Shown here: piece after piece, positions 6,991-13,943 of the stretch
How the letters are laid out: each line of letters begins with the position of its first letter
Position numbering within the stretch: the first letter of the stretch is position 1
DNA from: UBA5336 sp039034035
Lineage (GTDB): Bacteria > Pseudomonadota > Alphaproteobacteria > Caulobacterales > Hyphomonadaceae
Reading direction: 5' to 3'
Length of the DNA: 15,232 nucleotides
Assembly: GCA_039034035.1 (NCBI GenBank)
Contig: JBCCBN010000057.1
Span: forward strand, 1-15,232
The notes under the pieces: generated by a model
What the model saw: only the letters and a program-made list of their open reading frames with translations
Databases searched by the model: none
What the model was told of the DNA's origin: nothing
Program-made: the position numbers and the translations under genes

Positions 6991-7452
6991 ATGAGTGCAG
7001 ACCTCTATCACAACCGCATCCTTGAACTGGCGTCCGATATTCCCCATCTCGGCGCGCTTGAGGATGCCGGAGCGTCAGTCGAACAAGTCTCGCGCATTTG
7101 CGGCTCGACCATCCGGCTCGATCTCACGCTGACCCCGGACCGCACCCACATCGCTGCCATCGCCGTTGATCCAAAGGCCTGCGCCCTCGGCCAGGCGGCC
7201 ACCGCGATCCTCACCGGGAACGCTGTCGGTGCGTCCGTCGAAGAGGTGCGTGAAGCGCACGACGCCTTGCGGGCCATGTTGAAGGACAATGGGCCGCCGC
7301 CGGGGGGTCGGTTTGCGGAGTTGCGCCACCTGGCTGGCGTTGCCGACTATCCGCCGCGGCACACGTCGACACTGTTGGCTTTCCGTGCGGCGGTTGACGC
7401 CATTGACGCGATCCTCGCCGCTGACGCTGCGGACGCGCCGGCTATACCTTGA
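6991..7452 (+). CDS. IscU/NifU-like iron-sulfur cluster scaffold protein
   Basis: A 153-residue protein resembling the alphaproteobacterial branch of the IscU/NifU N-terminal family. Two cluster-type cysteines are visible: Cys37 in SRICGST and Cys64 in KACALGQAATAIL. At the position where IscU has His-Cys, this protein has RHTSTLLAF (His124 followed by Thr), so the third cysteine is missing; to my knowledge this RH-x-S-TLL form is common in this sub-branch. The family assembles or hands over [Fe-S] clusters in the cytoplasm. It often lies next to yidD in alphaproteobacteria; here yidD follows, separated by an opposite-strand gene. Its stop overlaps the end of that gene by 11 bases. There is no clear Shine-Dalgarno sequence; TCTATAGACC lies directly before the ATG. 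Confidence 0.85.
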   Translation: MSADLYHNRILELASDIPHLGALEDAGASVEQVSRICGSTIRLDLTLTPDRTHIAAIAVDPKACALGQAATAILTGNAVGASVEEVREAHDALRAMLKDNGPPPGGRFAELRHLAGVADYPPRHTSTLLAFRAAVDAIDAILAADAADAPAIP

Positions 7453-7996
7453 AATAGAGGGAAAAGGCGATGATCAGGATCAGGTACGGCACCAGTGTGC
7501 CGATGCCCACATAGACGCCATGGGGCTGTATCTTTCCGGCCTCGGCGAATTTCGGGAAGAACCGGTACTGTTTGGCCATTCGCGTTGCGCGGCCTTTCAT
7601 CTGGGCCTTCATGTGCGCTTTCATCGCCTCGGCCAGCGCCACAGGCTCGTCATGCGCATTGAGGCGGGCGAGCAGCCGGCTGCGCACGATATCGCTGGCA
7701 ATGCCGGCGCCGACACCGGTGAGCAGCAGCAGGAGGACGGCGCCGAACACGAACAGGGTCGCCTGGACCTCGCCAGGCGTGTTCACAAAGGGTACAAAAT
7801 CGGCGAGCCCCTGGGTGATCGATGTCAATGTATCGGACCGGCCGCCATAGCGCACCGCCAGCAGGGCAGGGATGAATGAGATGATGGCCGCCAACATCAA
7901 TCCGATACGATGCCAGCGGCGCATGTGGCCGATCGCCCGGCGCACATCGCGCTCGGCAATATCCATGGGGGACATATGGGTCAGGTCGGGTGCCAC
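7442..7996 (-). CDS. three-helix membrane protein, unknown function
   Basis: A 184-residue protein with hydrophobic segments at about residues 31-48, 79-100 and 160-181. The loop between the last two is basic and Met/Lys/Arg-rich (about 105-150), and the C-terminus ends in LYFKV. I do not recognise the family. Start choice: GTG 7996 has AAAGGA about 11 bases upstream; ATG 7975 and ATG 7966 are in-frame alternatives without a ribosome-binding site. If GTG 7996 is used, it lies 47 bases from the divergent yidD ATG. Its 3' end overlaps the scaffold gene by 11 bases tail to tail. It interrupts what is often a scaffold-yidD neighbourhood, so it may be a lineage-specific insertion. Confidence 0.72.
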   Translation of the reverse strand: MAPDLTHMSPMDIAERDVRRAIGHMRRWHRIGLMLAAIISFIPALLAVRYGGRSDTLTSITQGLADFVPFVNTPGEVQATLFVFGAVLLLLLTGVGAGIASDIVRSRLLARLNAHDEPVALAEAMKAHMKAQMKGRATRMAKQYRFFPKFAEAGKIQPHGVYVGIGTLVPYLILIIAFSLYFKV

Positions 7997-8043
7997 TGGC
8001 GGTCAGGTCCTTTCGGCTGCATCATATGGCGATGGGCGGCGGT

Positions 8044-8418
8044 ATGACTAGAGACAAATCGGAGCGCCCATACGGTAGGGTCGCGGGATTTATGCTCGCG
8101 GTCTATAAACAATCGCTTAGCCGGGTCTTTTTCGCGTTTGGCGCGCGTTGCCGCCATTTGCCCACGTGTAGCGAGTATGCCGCTGGCGCCTTCACCGACC
8201 ATGGCCCATGGGCCGGGACCTGGATGACCGCGGCAAGGCTTTGCCGGTGCCAGCCCTTCGGCTCGGAAGGGTATGATCCTGTGCCGCCCCTGCCTCGGTC
8301 GGCCCGTTGGTGGGCACCCTGGCGTTATGGCGACTGGGCGTGGACGGTCCGGCCGTTTCCCGGCGATGCGCCGGGCAATGACAGCGGGGAGCCGCGAGGC
8401 GAGGCGGAACGGGATTGA
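8044..8418 (+). CDS. yidD: membrane protein insertion efficiency factor YidD
   Basis: A 124-residue protein with the complete YidD signature: YKQSLSR, then CRHLPTCSEYA (Cys36, Cys42), the GPWAGTW helix, and CRCQPFGSEGYDPVP (Cys67, Cys69). YidD is a small membrane-associated protein that assists YidC/Sec-dependent insertion of inner-membrane proteins. The core ends at about residue 82; the remaining 40 residues are a Trp- and Pro-rich, then acidic tail. The ATG at 8044 follows GGGCGGCGGT; in-frame ATGs at 8026 and 8032 and GTG 7990 are alternatives. It is not next to rpmH-rnpA-yidC as in E. coli but near an IscU-like gene, an arrangement seen in alphaproteobacteria. Confidence 0.93.
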   Translation: MTRDKSERPYGRVAGFMLAVYKQSLSRVFFAFGARCRHLPTCSEYAAGAFTDHGPWAGTWMTAARLCRCQPFGSEGYDPVPPLPRSARWWAPWRYGDWAWTVRPFPGDAPGNDSGEPRGEAERD

Positions 8419-8466
8419 AGCTGGGCGCGCATCATGGTGCTGTCAGCGCAAAGGAGCTGCCTCGCC

Positions 8467-9399
8467 ATGATCCGACGCTTTCTCCCCGTGGTCGCTGTTC
8501 TGGGTGGCCTGTTCCTGGTGTTTGTGTGGTGGCTCTTCATTTCTGATGCCGCCGCGCCGGACGAGGCGCCTGAACTGTTCGATATCGCTGAATGGCGCGC
8601 GCTTGTGGAGGCTGACCCGGCGGACCAGTTGCCGACCGAAATCCGCTGGCTGGAAGTGGGCCATGACCGGGCGCCGTCATTTGCTGTCCAGGCTGGCGCG
8701 TTCCATGGCGATGTGGCGATGTCGTACAATTCGGTGCAGGTCGTTTCTCCCAGCGGAACGGTGATCATTGGCGGGGCGGTCGACGCAGGCACCGCCGAGG
8801 ATATGCGGCAGGATGAGGCCGCCGCAGCGTTCTTCCCGGACAATTACAGCGCGCTGGTGTTCGCCATGCTGGAAGCGGATGCGGTGCTGATGACCCATGA
8901 GCATCTCGACCACATCATGGCGATTGCCCGGCATCCCGATCCCAATGCCCTGGCGCCGTCGCTATGGCTGAACGGACCGCAGATCCGCGCGTTGGCCGAC
9001 TTTGTGAACGGTCCGATGCCGCCGCTGTACCGGACGCTCGACCCCAAGCTTGCGGGCGCTGTGCAACGTGTCGCTCCGGGCATCATTGCCGTCCCCGCGC
9101 CGGGGCATACGCCGGGCAGCCAGCTGATCTATATCCGCCAGCAGGATGGACGGGAATTCCTGCTGATCGGCGACATTGCCTGGTCGATGTCCAACATTGT
9201 GGACCTGACCACGCGGCCCGTGCTGACCCAGTTTGTGGTGTTTGACCCGAATGAAGACCGGTCGTCGGTGAAGCAGCAATTGCGGGCCCTGCATGATCTG
9301 ATGAAGGCCGAGCCGGACCTTGTGATCGTACCGAGCCATCACCGGGACTATATCAATGGGCTGGTGGCCGATGGAGACCTGGTCGAGGGGTTTCTCTGA
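8467..9399 (+). CDS. membrane-anchored metallo-beta-lactamase-fold hydrolase
   Basis: A 310-residue protein with an N-terminal hydrophobic helix (residues about 5-26) that looks like an uncleaved signal anchor, then a periplasmic MBL-fold domain. Metal ligands are seen in THEHLDH (His144, His146, Asp148, His149), in PAPGHTPGS, in GDIAW and in the late PSHHRDY. This is the full set expected of a dinuclear hydrolase, so it should be active, but the substrate is unknown; lactonase, glyoxalase-like or other thioester/phosphoester activities are all possible. ATG 8467 has AAGGAG ten bases upstream (8451-8456), which decides against the earlier GTG at 8434. It lies 48 bases after yidD and its stop directly abuts the stop of the secreted protein on the other strand. 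Confidence 0.87.
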   Translation: MIRRFLPVVAVLGGLFLVFVWWLFISDAAAPDEAPELFDIAEWRALVEADPADQLPTEIRWLEVGHDRAPSFAVQAGAFHGDVAMSYNSVQVVSPSGTVIIGGAVDAGTAEDMRQDEAAAAFFPDNYSALVFAMLEADAVLMTHEHLDHIMAIARHPDPNALAPSLWLNGPQIRALADFVNGPMPPLYRTLDPKLAGAVQRVAPGIIAVPAPGHTPGSQLIYIRQQDGREFLLIGDIAWSMSNIVDLTTRPVLTQFVVFDPNEDRSSVKQQLRALHDLMKAEPDLVIVPSHHRDYINGLVADGDLVEGFL

Positions 9400-9978
9400 T
9401 CAGATTTCGCGGCCTTTCTCGATCAGTTCATCGACCAGCCGGCGCTGTTCTTCTGCCGAGTCGCCTTCGCCGAAAACGAACGCGCCGGACGAGAAACTGG
9501 TGCCGTAGGACCGTACCAGATTGACGGTCTGGCCGATGCCGGAGGCGAAATCCTCGGTTGTCAGCGATGACAGCGGGTGGATGAAGACCGACCACACCGC
9601 ACCCTGGGCGATAGCGTAGCGGGCATCGAGAGCGCTATCGAAATTGGCCTGCATCAGGCGCTCCAGGTCTTCGGCGGAGAGGTCGGCGGCGGGCGCTACA
9701 GGCGTGACGATGCGCATCCGGTCGGCATTGAGGTCGAATACAAGGCGGAGCTGGGTCTCTTCAATGGTGAAGATCGCGCCATTGACCTGCAGCTCGGCAT
9801 CGGGATCGATTTCCGAGACGAAGGCCAGCAGGCGCGCCGCTGCCTCTGCTTCGGCTGGAACAATTACATCGGCTTCGGGCGGGGGCAGGATGGTTTCCTG
9901 GGCCGACAGGCTGGTTGGCAGAAGCGCAAGCGTGCTGCCGGCCAGGGCGGCGCGGACGGTGCGGGTGATATCAGACAT
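9400..9978 (-). CDS. secreted protein, possible YbjN/CesT-like fold
   Basis: A 192-residue protein with a signal peptide (residues 1-26, hydrophobic core ALAGSTLALLPTS, likely cleavage after SLSA). The mature part starts with an acidic/proline-rich linker and continues with alternating strands and helices: FTIEETQLRLVFDLN, SAEDLERLMQANFDSAL, YAIAQGAVWSVFIHPLSSL and TTEDFASGIGQTVNLV. This pattern resembles the YbjN / type III chaperone-like (CesT) fold, a tentative reading. ATG 9978 is preceded by AGAGG at eight bases and by the signal peptide logic; the frame is open upstream to 10170, but that part looks non-coding. It is convergent with, and directly abuts, the MBL gene. The 226 bases between it and the divergent DUF922-like gene contain no gene I can support. 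Confidence 0.75.
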   Translation of the reverse strand: MSDITRTVRAALAGSTLALLPTSLSAQETILPPPEADVIVPAEAEAAARLLAFVSEIDPDAELQVNGAIFTIEETQLRLVFDLNADRMRIVTPVAPAADLSAEDLERLMQANFDSALDARYAIAQGAVWSVFIHPLSSLTTEDFASGIGQTVNLVRSYGTSFSSGAFVFGEGDSAEEQRRLVDELIEKGREI

Positions 9979-10204
9979 GGCGGGGCCTCTTGCTCTGGGT
10001 CTTGCGCCCTCCGGGTCTGGGGCGTCCGGGTTCTGGGCTTGGTCGGACGGTAGCCGGCGCCCTGTGTTTCGGCCACAGCGCTCGCAGGTTTGTGCGCGGG
10101 AAGTGATCGGGCCGTTGGCGCTCAGGGCGGTATGGCGGGAGCGCGACGCCAGCGAGCCGCAACGGGCCATTGAAACGCTGCGGCGTCTCTGACAGGGTTT
10201 AGCG

Positions 10205-10828
10205 ATGACCGTTTTCTCCCGTCTCCAGTTTGCAGTTCTCGGTGTCAGCGTGATGTTGGGTGGGCCTGTTTCCGCCGTGGCAGAGGGTGCCGCGGACGGG
10301 ATCGTCCGCGAGGACAGGGTTGTCAGCTACGGGTTTGAGACGTCCGCGCTGGGCAAGGCTGGCAAGGCGCTTGACCGGGCTGCGCCGATCGCGACGACCG
10401 GCAAGCCCAAGGTGGGTGATGTCGAGAGCAACTGGGACCTGCGGTTGAAACCGGTCGCGACGGCGGGCGACTGTGCGGTTGGCGAGGTGACGATTACGGT
10501 GACGAACACGATCCTGACGCCGGAATGGACCAATATCGCCCAGCAGACCGATGACGCCCAGCGGGAGTGGGCGCGCTATCTCGGCGCGCTGAAGATCCAT
10601 CAAGACGGCCATATCGCGATCACTATGGAGATGGTGTCGGAGATCCGCTCTGCGCTTCTGGCCTTGCCGCCCGAGGCGACGTGCAGCGCGCTACAGGTCC
10701 GGCTTGGCGCGGCCGCCGCGGCAGTTGAGGACGCGTACAAGGATGCGCATGTCGATTATGACAAGGCGACCCGTTCGGGGAAGAAACAGGGCGCTGTGCT
10801 TCGCAAGCAATTCAACCGGCCGGGATAA
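10205..10828 (+). CDS. exported DUF922-like protein with degenerate zinc-protease motif
   Basis: A 207-residue protein with an N-terminal signal peptide (hydrophobic residues about 8-20, cleavage near VSAVAEG). The body has the order expected of DUF922: a first strand region (VVSYGF), a Cys90-containing segment before VGEVTITVTNTILTPEW, then EWARYLGALKIHQDGHIAI, Cys150, and YDKATRSGKKQGAVL. DUF922 proteins are treated as putative Zn-dependent proteases because this helix normally reads HExxH; here it reads HQDGH (His132, Gln133, His136), so the catalytic Glu is Gln, and the later T-x-HG-type histidine is Ser191. It may be an inactive relative or a binding protein of the envelope. The ATG has only a weak AGGG upstream. 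It converges with the desaturase gene, with 28 bases between stops. Confidence 0.78.
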   Translation: MTVFSRLQFAVLGVSVMLGGPVSAVAEGAADGIVREDRVVSYGFETSALGKAGKALDRAAPIATTGKPKVGDVESNWDLRLKPVATAGDCAVGEVTITVTNTILTPEWTNIAQQTDDAQREWARYLGALKIHQDGHIAITMEMVSEIRSALLALPPEATCSALQVRLGAAAAAVEDAYKDAHVDYDKATRSGKKQGAVLRKQFNRPG

Positions 10829-10856
10829 CGCCTCGGCGTCGCACACGCTTTCGGCG

Positions 10857-11735
10857 TCAGAGCGCCTCAACCCGGCAGCCGCGTGCTTCGAGCACCGGCT
10901 TCATCTGCCAATAGGCCGCCGGGTTTCGATAGAGCGGGATGCGGGGGTGCAGGTGGTGGACCACGTGATACTGCATACCAAGCGAGCCGATATTGCCGAG
11001 AATGGCGCGGAAGCTTCGCGTGTTGCGATATCGTCCGGTCTCGTTGCCCGGATGGTGGGGGGCCCAGCTGAGATAGTATTGGATGTAAGTGAGGGCGATG
11101 TGTATAGGCAGCCACCAGAGCAGTGCCGCTTCCAGCGCGAAGCCACTCCAGGCGAGGGCGAACAATGCCCCATAATACACCGTATCGTAGATGACCGCAT
11201 CGAGCATAACGTCCTGCCGGTCCAGGCGGACCAGCGTGGCGCCATAGGTCTTGAGGCCACCCCGGCTGCGCGGCTGCCGGTTCCGGATCGAGCGCCAAAT
11301 GGCGGCCAGGGGCCCGGGCGCGGTCACCGAATAGTCGGGATCGAGGGCGGGATCATTGGTGTGCTTGTGGTGTTCGATGTGGGTCAGCTTCGCGACCCGG
11401 TATGGCAGGACCAGGGGGAGCGTGGAAAGATGGCCGACGGTTTCGTTCAACCACCGCCACCGCTCGCCGGGGCGCGCGATGATGTCATGCTGGGCCTCGT
11501 GTGAGGGGAGATACGACAGGGTGACGTTCACACTCGCAATAATGAATCCGGCCCAGAGCGGCAGAACACCAAACAGGACCAGCGGCCAAAGCAATAGCCA
11601 GACCGCCAGATTGGCGAACGCCCAGAAGACGACGAAATACGGGAAATGCCCCAGATGCTCGCGCGCTATATCTCGCTCAAGCCGCATCAGTTCGGCATCG
11701 CTCAGTGCGGATAGGTCCCGGGCGCTCATATCCAT
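10857..11735 (-). CDS. membrane di-iron fatty acid desaturase / hydroxylase family protein
   Basis: A 292-residue integral membrane protein with the three histidine boxes of the desaturase superfamily: HEAQH (79-83), HIEHHKH (119-125) and HVVHHLHP (257-264); WAPHHPG (224-230) adds another His pair. Hydrophobic stretches lie at about 31-60, 64-78, 181-198 and 203-224. The family uses a di-iron centre, oxygen and electrons to desaturate lipid acyl chains or hydroxylate carotenoids; which applies cannot be decided here. Two ATGs are possible: 11735, with ACGGGGAC just upstream, or 11729, whose ATGA overlaps the stop of the small membrane gene. Either way it overlaps the small upstream gene and is probably translated by coupling. 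Confidence 0.87.
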   Translation of the reverse strand: MDMSARDLSALSDAELMRLERDIAREHLGHFPYFVVFWAFANLAVWLLLWPLVLFGVLPLWAGFIIASVNVTLSYLPSHEAQHDIIARPGERWRWLNETVGHLSTLPLVLPYRVAKLTHIEHHKHTNDPALDPDYSVTAPGPLAAIWRSIRNRQPRSRGGLKTYGATLVRLDRQDVMLDAVIYDTVYYGALFALAWSGFALEAALLWWLPIHIALTYIQYYLSWAPHHPGNETGRYRNTRSFRAILGNIGSLGMQYHVVHHLHPRIPLYRNPAAYWQMKPVLEARGCRVEAL

Positions 11736-11932
11736 CGTCCCCGTATTTGTGCGATCAATCCAAGGCCCAGCCCGACCAGGATGCCAAAGGTCAGATGCGG
11801 CAGTCCGAACGGCGCGTCGATTGCGAGCGCGGCCAGTGTCTGGGCGGTCAGAGGCGCCACGAAACCGAGCCCGAACAGGATCGGTCCAACATGGAAAAGA
11901 GCTTTGATTGCGCGGGCCACGGGCGAGTCCAT
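11726..11932 (-). CDS. small two-helix membrane protein, co-transcribed with the desaturase
   Basis: A 68-residue protein with two hydrophobic segments at about residues 13-36 and 45-61, separated by the IDAPFGLPH loop and ending in basic RGRW. I know no family for it. Its TGA overlaps the desaturase start (4 or 10 bases depending on the chosen ATG), so the two genes are almost certainly one operon and the small protein may be a partner of the desaturase or of its membrane neighbourhood. ATG 11932 has no ribosome-binding site. An in-frame GTG at 11920 is an alternative, because a TTGACG -35-like element at 11956-11951 would place transcription start near 11921; the matching -10 is poor, so this is only a possibility. 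Confidence 0.68.
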   Translation of the reverse strand: MDSPVARAIKALFHVGPILFGLGFVAPLTAQTLAALAIDAPFGLPHLTFGILVGLGLGLIAQIRGRWI

Positions 11933-12157
11933 TCGATAAAGTGACACTGGCGTCAACTTTTGTAAAGCGGGTGTACGAGCGTCGCTACTAGGCGTTAAAA
12001 ACCTTTCCCGAGTGCTGAAATCATCAGAAAAGACCCGCCAAAATACAACTTAGGGGAGAATTTACCGCAAGAGTCTCACCGCTGTGCAGCCACCAGGTCG
12101 GGAGCGCGAAAGGTTCCCAGGAAGGCCGGCCGGCAACGTGTTGGTTGGCTGAAGACC

Positions 12158-13081
12158 TCAGCGCAGCACGCCGCACCGGCGCTCATAGAGGGCGACCGCA
12201 TCGGGCATCCATTCGCGGAAGTTCGCGGCGCGTTCTTCGCTGGCCGGGTGCGTCGACATCCAGGGCGGTGGCTTTTGGCCACCCTGTTCGCCCATCCGCT
12301 CCCACAGTTCGGGCGCTTCGCGCGGATCGTAGCAAGCCCGTGCCAGCAGTTCGAGGCCGATCTTGTCGGCTTCGGTCTCATGGGCCCGCGAGAAGGCGTT
12401 CAGCCCGCCCATGGTCGCCATGCCCATCGCGCCCATGACGGCTTGCTGCTGGGCGCCCGACATGTCGCCCAGGCCGAGCCCCACAGCCATCTGGCCGAAC
12501 TGGGCGATCTTCGCCTGGCTCATCCGTTCCGACCCATGGTGGGCGAGGGCGTGGCCGATCTCATGGCCCATCACCACGGCCAGCTTGTCCACATCGTCGA
12601 TATCGCTGAGATCGACCCGGCCGTCATAATTTCCGGTGATGTCGAGGATGCCGGTATAGATCGCCACATAGCCGCCGGGCAGGCAGAAGGCGTTTGGCTG
12701 GTCAGAGACGACCACGTTGTAGGTCCAATCGAACTTGTCAGAGACGGGCGTGAAGTTGTAGCCGGTATCCAGCAATTCATGCTCGTACTGGATCGCAGCG
12801 GAAACCAGCCTGTCGCCGATTTCCTGCACGGTCGCCACAAGTTCCCGGTCGCCCTCCTGGCAGGCGCGCGCGTTCGAGCGGCACAGGACGTTTCCCGATT
12901 CCTGCTGCAGGATCTGGACATAGGATTGAGCGCCGAGCTGCGCGGAATCCTCGATGCTCATCGTGTTGAACTGCTTGCGCCCGGTGAACGGTACTTCCTG
13001 CTGGTTCGAGAACCAGTAGATGGCCAGGCCAATCAAGGCGATGACCAGAATTCCGAACCGCCCGCCCAACATGCCACGCAT
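12158..13081 (-). CDS. membrane-anchored M48-family zinc metalloprotease
   Basis: A 307-residue protein: N-terminal signal anchor (residues about 8-24), a periplasmic segment with Cys67 and Cys74, NAFCLPGGYVAIYTGIL (130-146), the zinc motif HEIGH (173-177), and the third ligand Glu235 in SRAHETEAD (231-239). STHPASEERAANF near the end is also typical of M48. Relatives (BepA, LoiP, YcaL types) degrade or fold envelope proteins. Between the TGIL strand and the zinc helix there is an acidic insert whose residues 149-160 fit a dockerin/EF-hand calcium loop. ATG 13081 is preceded by GAGGAG at a good distance; the frame is open far upstream, but that region is antisense to the next gene and is rejected. 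It is divergent from the MBL gene by 108 bases. Confidence 0.93.
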   Translation of the reverse strand: MRGMLGGRFGILVIALIGLAIYWFSNQQEVPFTGRKQFNTMSIEDSAQLGAQSYVQILQQESGNVLCRSNARACQEGDRELVATVQEIGDRLVSAAIQYEHELLDTGYNFTPVSDKFDWTYNVVVSDQPNAFCLPGGYVAIYTGILDITGNYDGRVDLSDIDDVDKLAVVMGHEIGHALAHHGSERMSQAKIAQFGQMAVGLGLGDMSGAQQQAVMGAMGMATMGGLNAFSRAHETEADKIGLELLARACYDPREAPELWERMGEQGGQKPPPWMSTHPASEERAANFREWMPDAVALYERRCGVLR

Positions 13082-13155
13082 TGGAAGTCTCCTCTTCCCC
13101 GTCCACGGGTGGTAGCCCGACATGGCTCCCAGCGAAAGAGCCGGGCGCCGAACCG

Positions 13156-13183
13156 TTGCACTCGGGCCCGATGGCGATAGATA
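13156..13183 (+). promoter_or_regulatory. candidate promoter of the glyoxalase-II-like gene
   Basis: TTGCAC (13156-13161) followed after 16 bases by TAGATA (13178-13183). Transcription would begin close to the ATG at 13190. AAGGG sits immediately before the ATG, too close for a good ribosome-binding site, so a leaderless transcript is possible. The match is weak. Confidence 0.25.
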
Positions 13184-13189
13184 AGGGCG

Positions 13190-13882
13190 ATGACCCAAGC
13201 GATAGATACGCCAGCCGAGCAGGCTCCAGAACCGTCCCTTGAGATCCGGATCATTCCGGTGACGCCTTTGCAGCAGAACACGTCGATGATCTGGTGCAAG
13301 GCCACGATGGAGGGCGTCTTTGTCGATCCCGGCGGCGAGATCGACAAGCTGATGGGAGCGGCCGAGCATTTCGGCGTCACGATCAAGGAAGTGTGGCTGA
13401 CCCATGGGCACCTCGACCATGCGGGCGCTGCAACCGCCGTCCGTGAGCGGACCGGGGCGCCGATCATCGGGCCCCATGAGGATGATCAGTGGCTGCTTGA
13501 TGACATCGAGGCCCAGGGCGCGAAGTATGGCATTGCCGACGGCAAGAATGTGAAACCTGACCGGTATCTCTGCGAGGGTGACACGCTGGAACTGGGGGGC
13601 CAGACATTTGGTGTGGTGCATACGCCCGGGCATACGCCTGGCCATGTGGTGATCTACAACGAGCCGGGCCAGCTCGCCTTTGTCGGCGATGTGCTGTTCA
13701 AGGGATCGGTGGGCCGCACCGATTTTCCGCGCGGGAACCATCAACAGCTCATCGATTCGATCACACAGAAGCTCTGGCCGCTGGGGCCGGACATGCGTTT
13801 CGTGCCCGGGCACGGCCCGATGAGCACCTTCGGCCATGAACGCCAAACCAATCCCTATGTCGCAGACGGGGCGGTGGGGTAG
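13190..13882 (+). CDS. metallo-beta-lactamase-fold hydrolase, glyoxalase II / YcbL-like
   Basis: A 230-residue cytoplasmic protein with all ligands of the glyoxalase-II branch: THGHLDH (His72, His74, Asp76, His77), TPGHTPGH, GDVLFKGSVGRTDFPRGN and the late FVPGHGPMSTFGHE. The GSVGRTDFPRG segment is typical of YcbL-like enzymes, which are thought to hydrolyse S-lactoylglutathione or similar thioesters; true GloB enzymes have an extra C-terminal glutathione-binding domain that is absent here. There is no signal peptide. The ATG is preceded by a weak AAGGG very close to it. It is divergent from the M48 protease gene by 108 bases and followed by a strong GC-rich hairpin. Confidence 0.92.
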   Translation: MTQAIDTPAEQAPEPSLEIRIIPVTPLQQNTSMIWCKATMEGVFVDPGGEIDKLMGAAEHFGVTIKEVWLTHGHLDHAGAATAVRERTGAPIIGPHEDDQWLLDDIEAQGAKYGIADGKNVKPDRYLCEGDTLELGGQTFGVVHTPGHTPGHVVIYNEPGQLAFVGDVLFKGSVGRTDFPRGNHQQLIDSITQKLWPLGPDMRFVPGHGPMSTFGHERQTNPYVADGAVG

Positions 13883-13916
13883 CGCGCCGGGCGTTGACCG
13901 GGAGCCAGAACGAAGA

Positions 13917-13943
13917 AAGCCCCGGGCATTCGGCCCGGGACTT
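13917..13943. terminator. probable bidirectional terminator hairpin
   Basis: CCCGGGC (13921-13927), loop ATTCG, GCCCGGG (13933-13939) is a perfect seven-base stem, extended after one C/A mismatch by AAG (13917-13919) pairing with CTT (13941-13943). It lies 34 bases after the MBL stop. On the plus strand it is followed by CTTCCCCCC, on the minus strand by the more T-rich GGCTTTCTTCGTTC, so it may end transcription from both sides. Confidence 0.6.

Noticed and set aside
9979..10204. Frames in the divergent gap, including one ending at 10192 just before the DUF922-like gene
   Set aside because: Low-complexity Arg/Ala/Ser translation without start signal or family; the last 29 codons from GTG look helical, but that alone is not evidence.
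11933..11956. TTGACG element as promoter of the small membrane protein gene
   Set aside because: The -35 match is good, but no acceptable -10 follows, and it would start transcription downstream of the preferred ATG; kept only as a note.
12125..12134. GCCGGCCGGC palindrome downstream of the M48 gene
   Set aside because: A short self-complementary GC run without loop or T-tract; expected by chance in such GC-rich DNA.
13082..13846. Upstream extension of the M48 protease frame, antisense to the MBL gene
   Set aside because: The signal anchor and GAGGAG ribosome-binding site place the start at 13081; the extension is the shadow of a conserved plus-strand enzyme.
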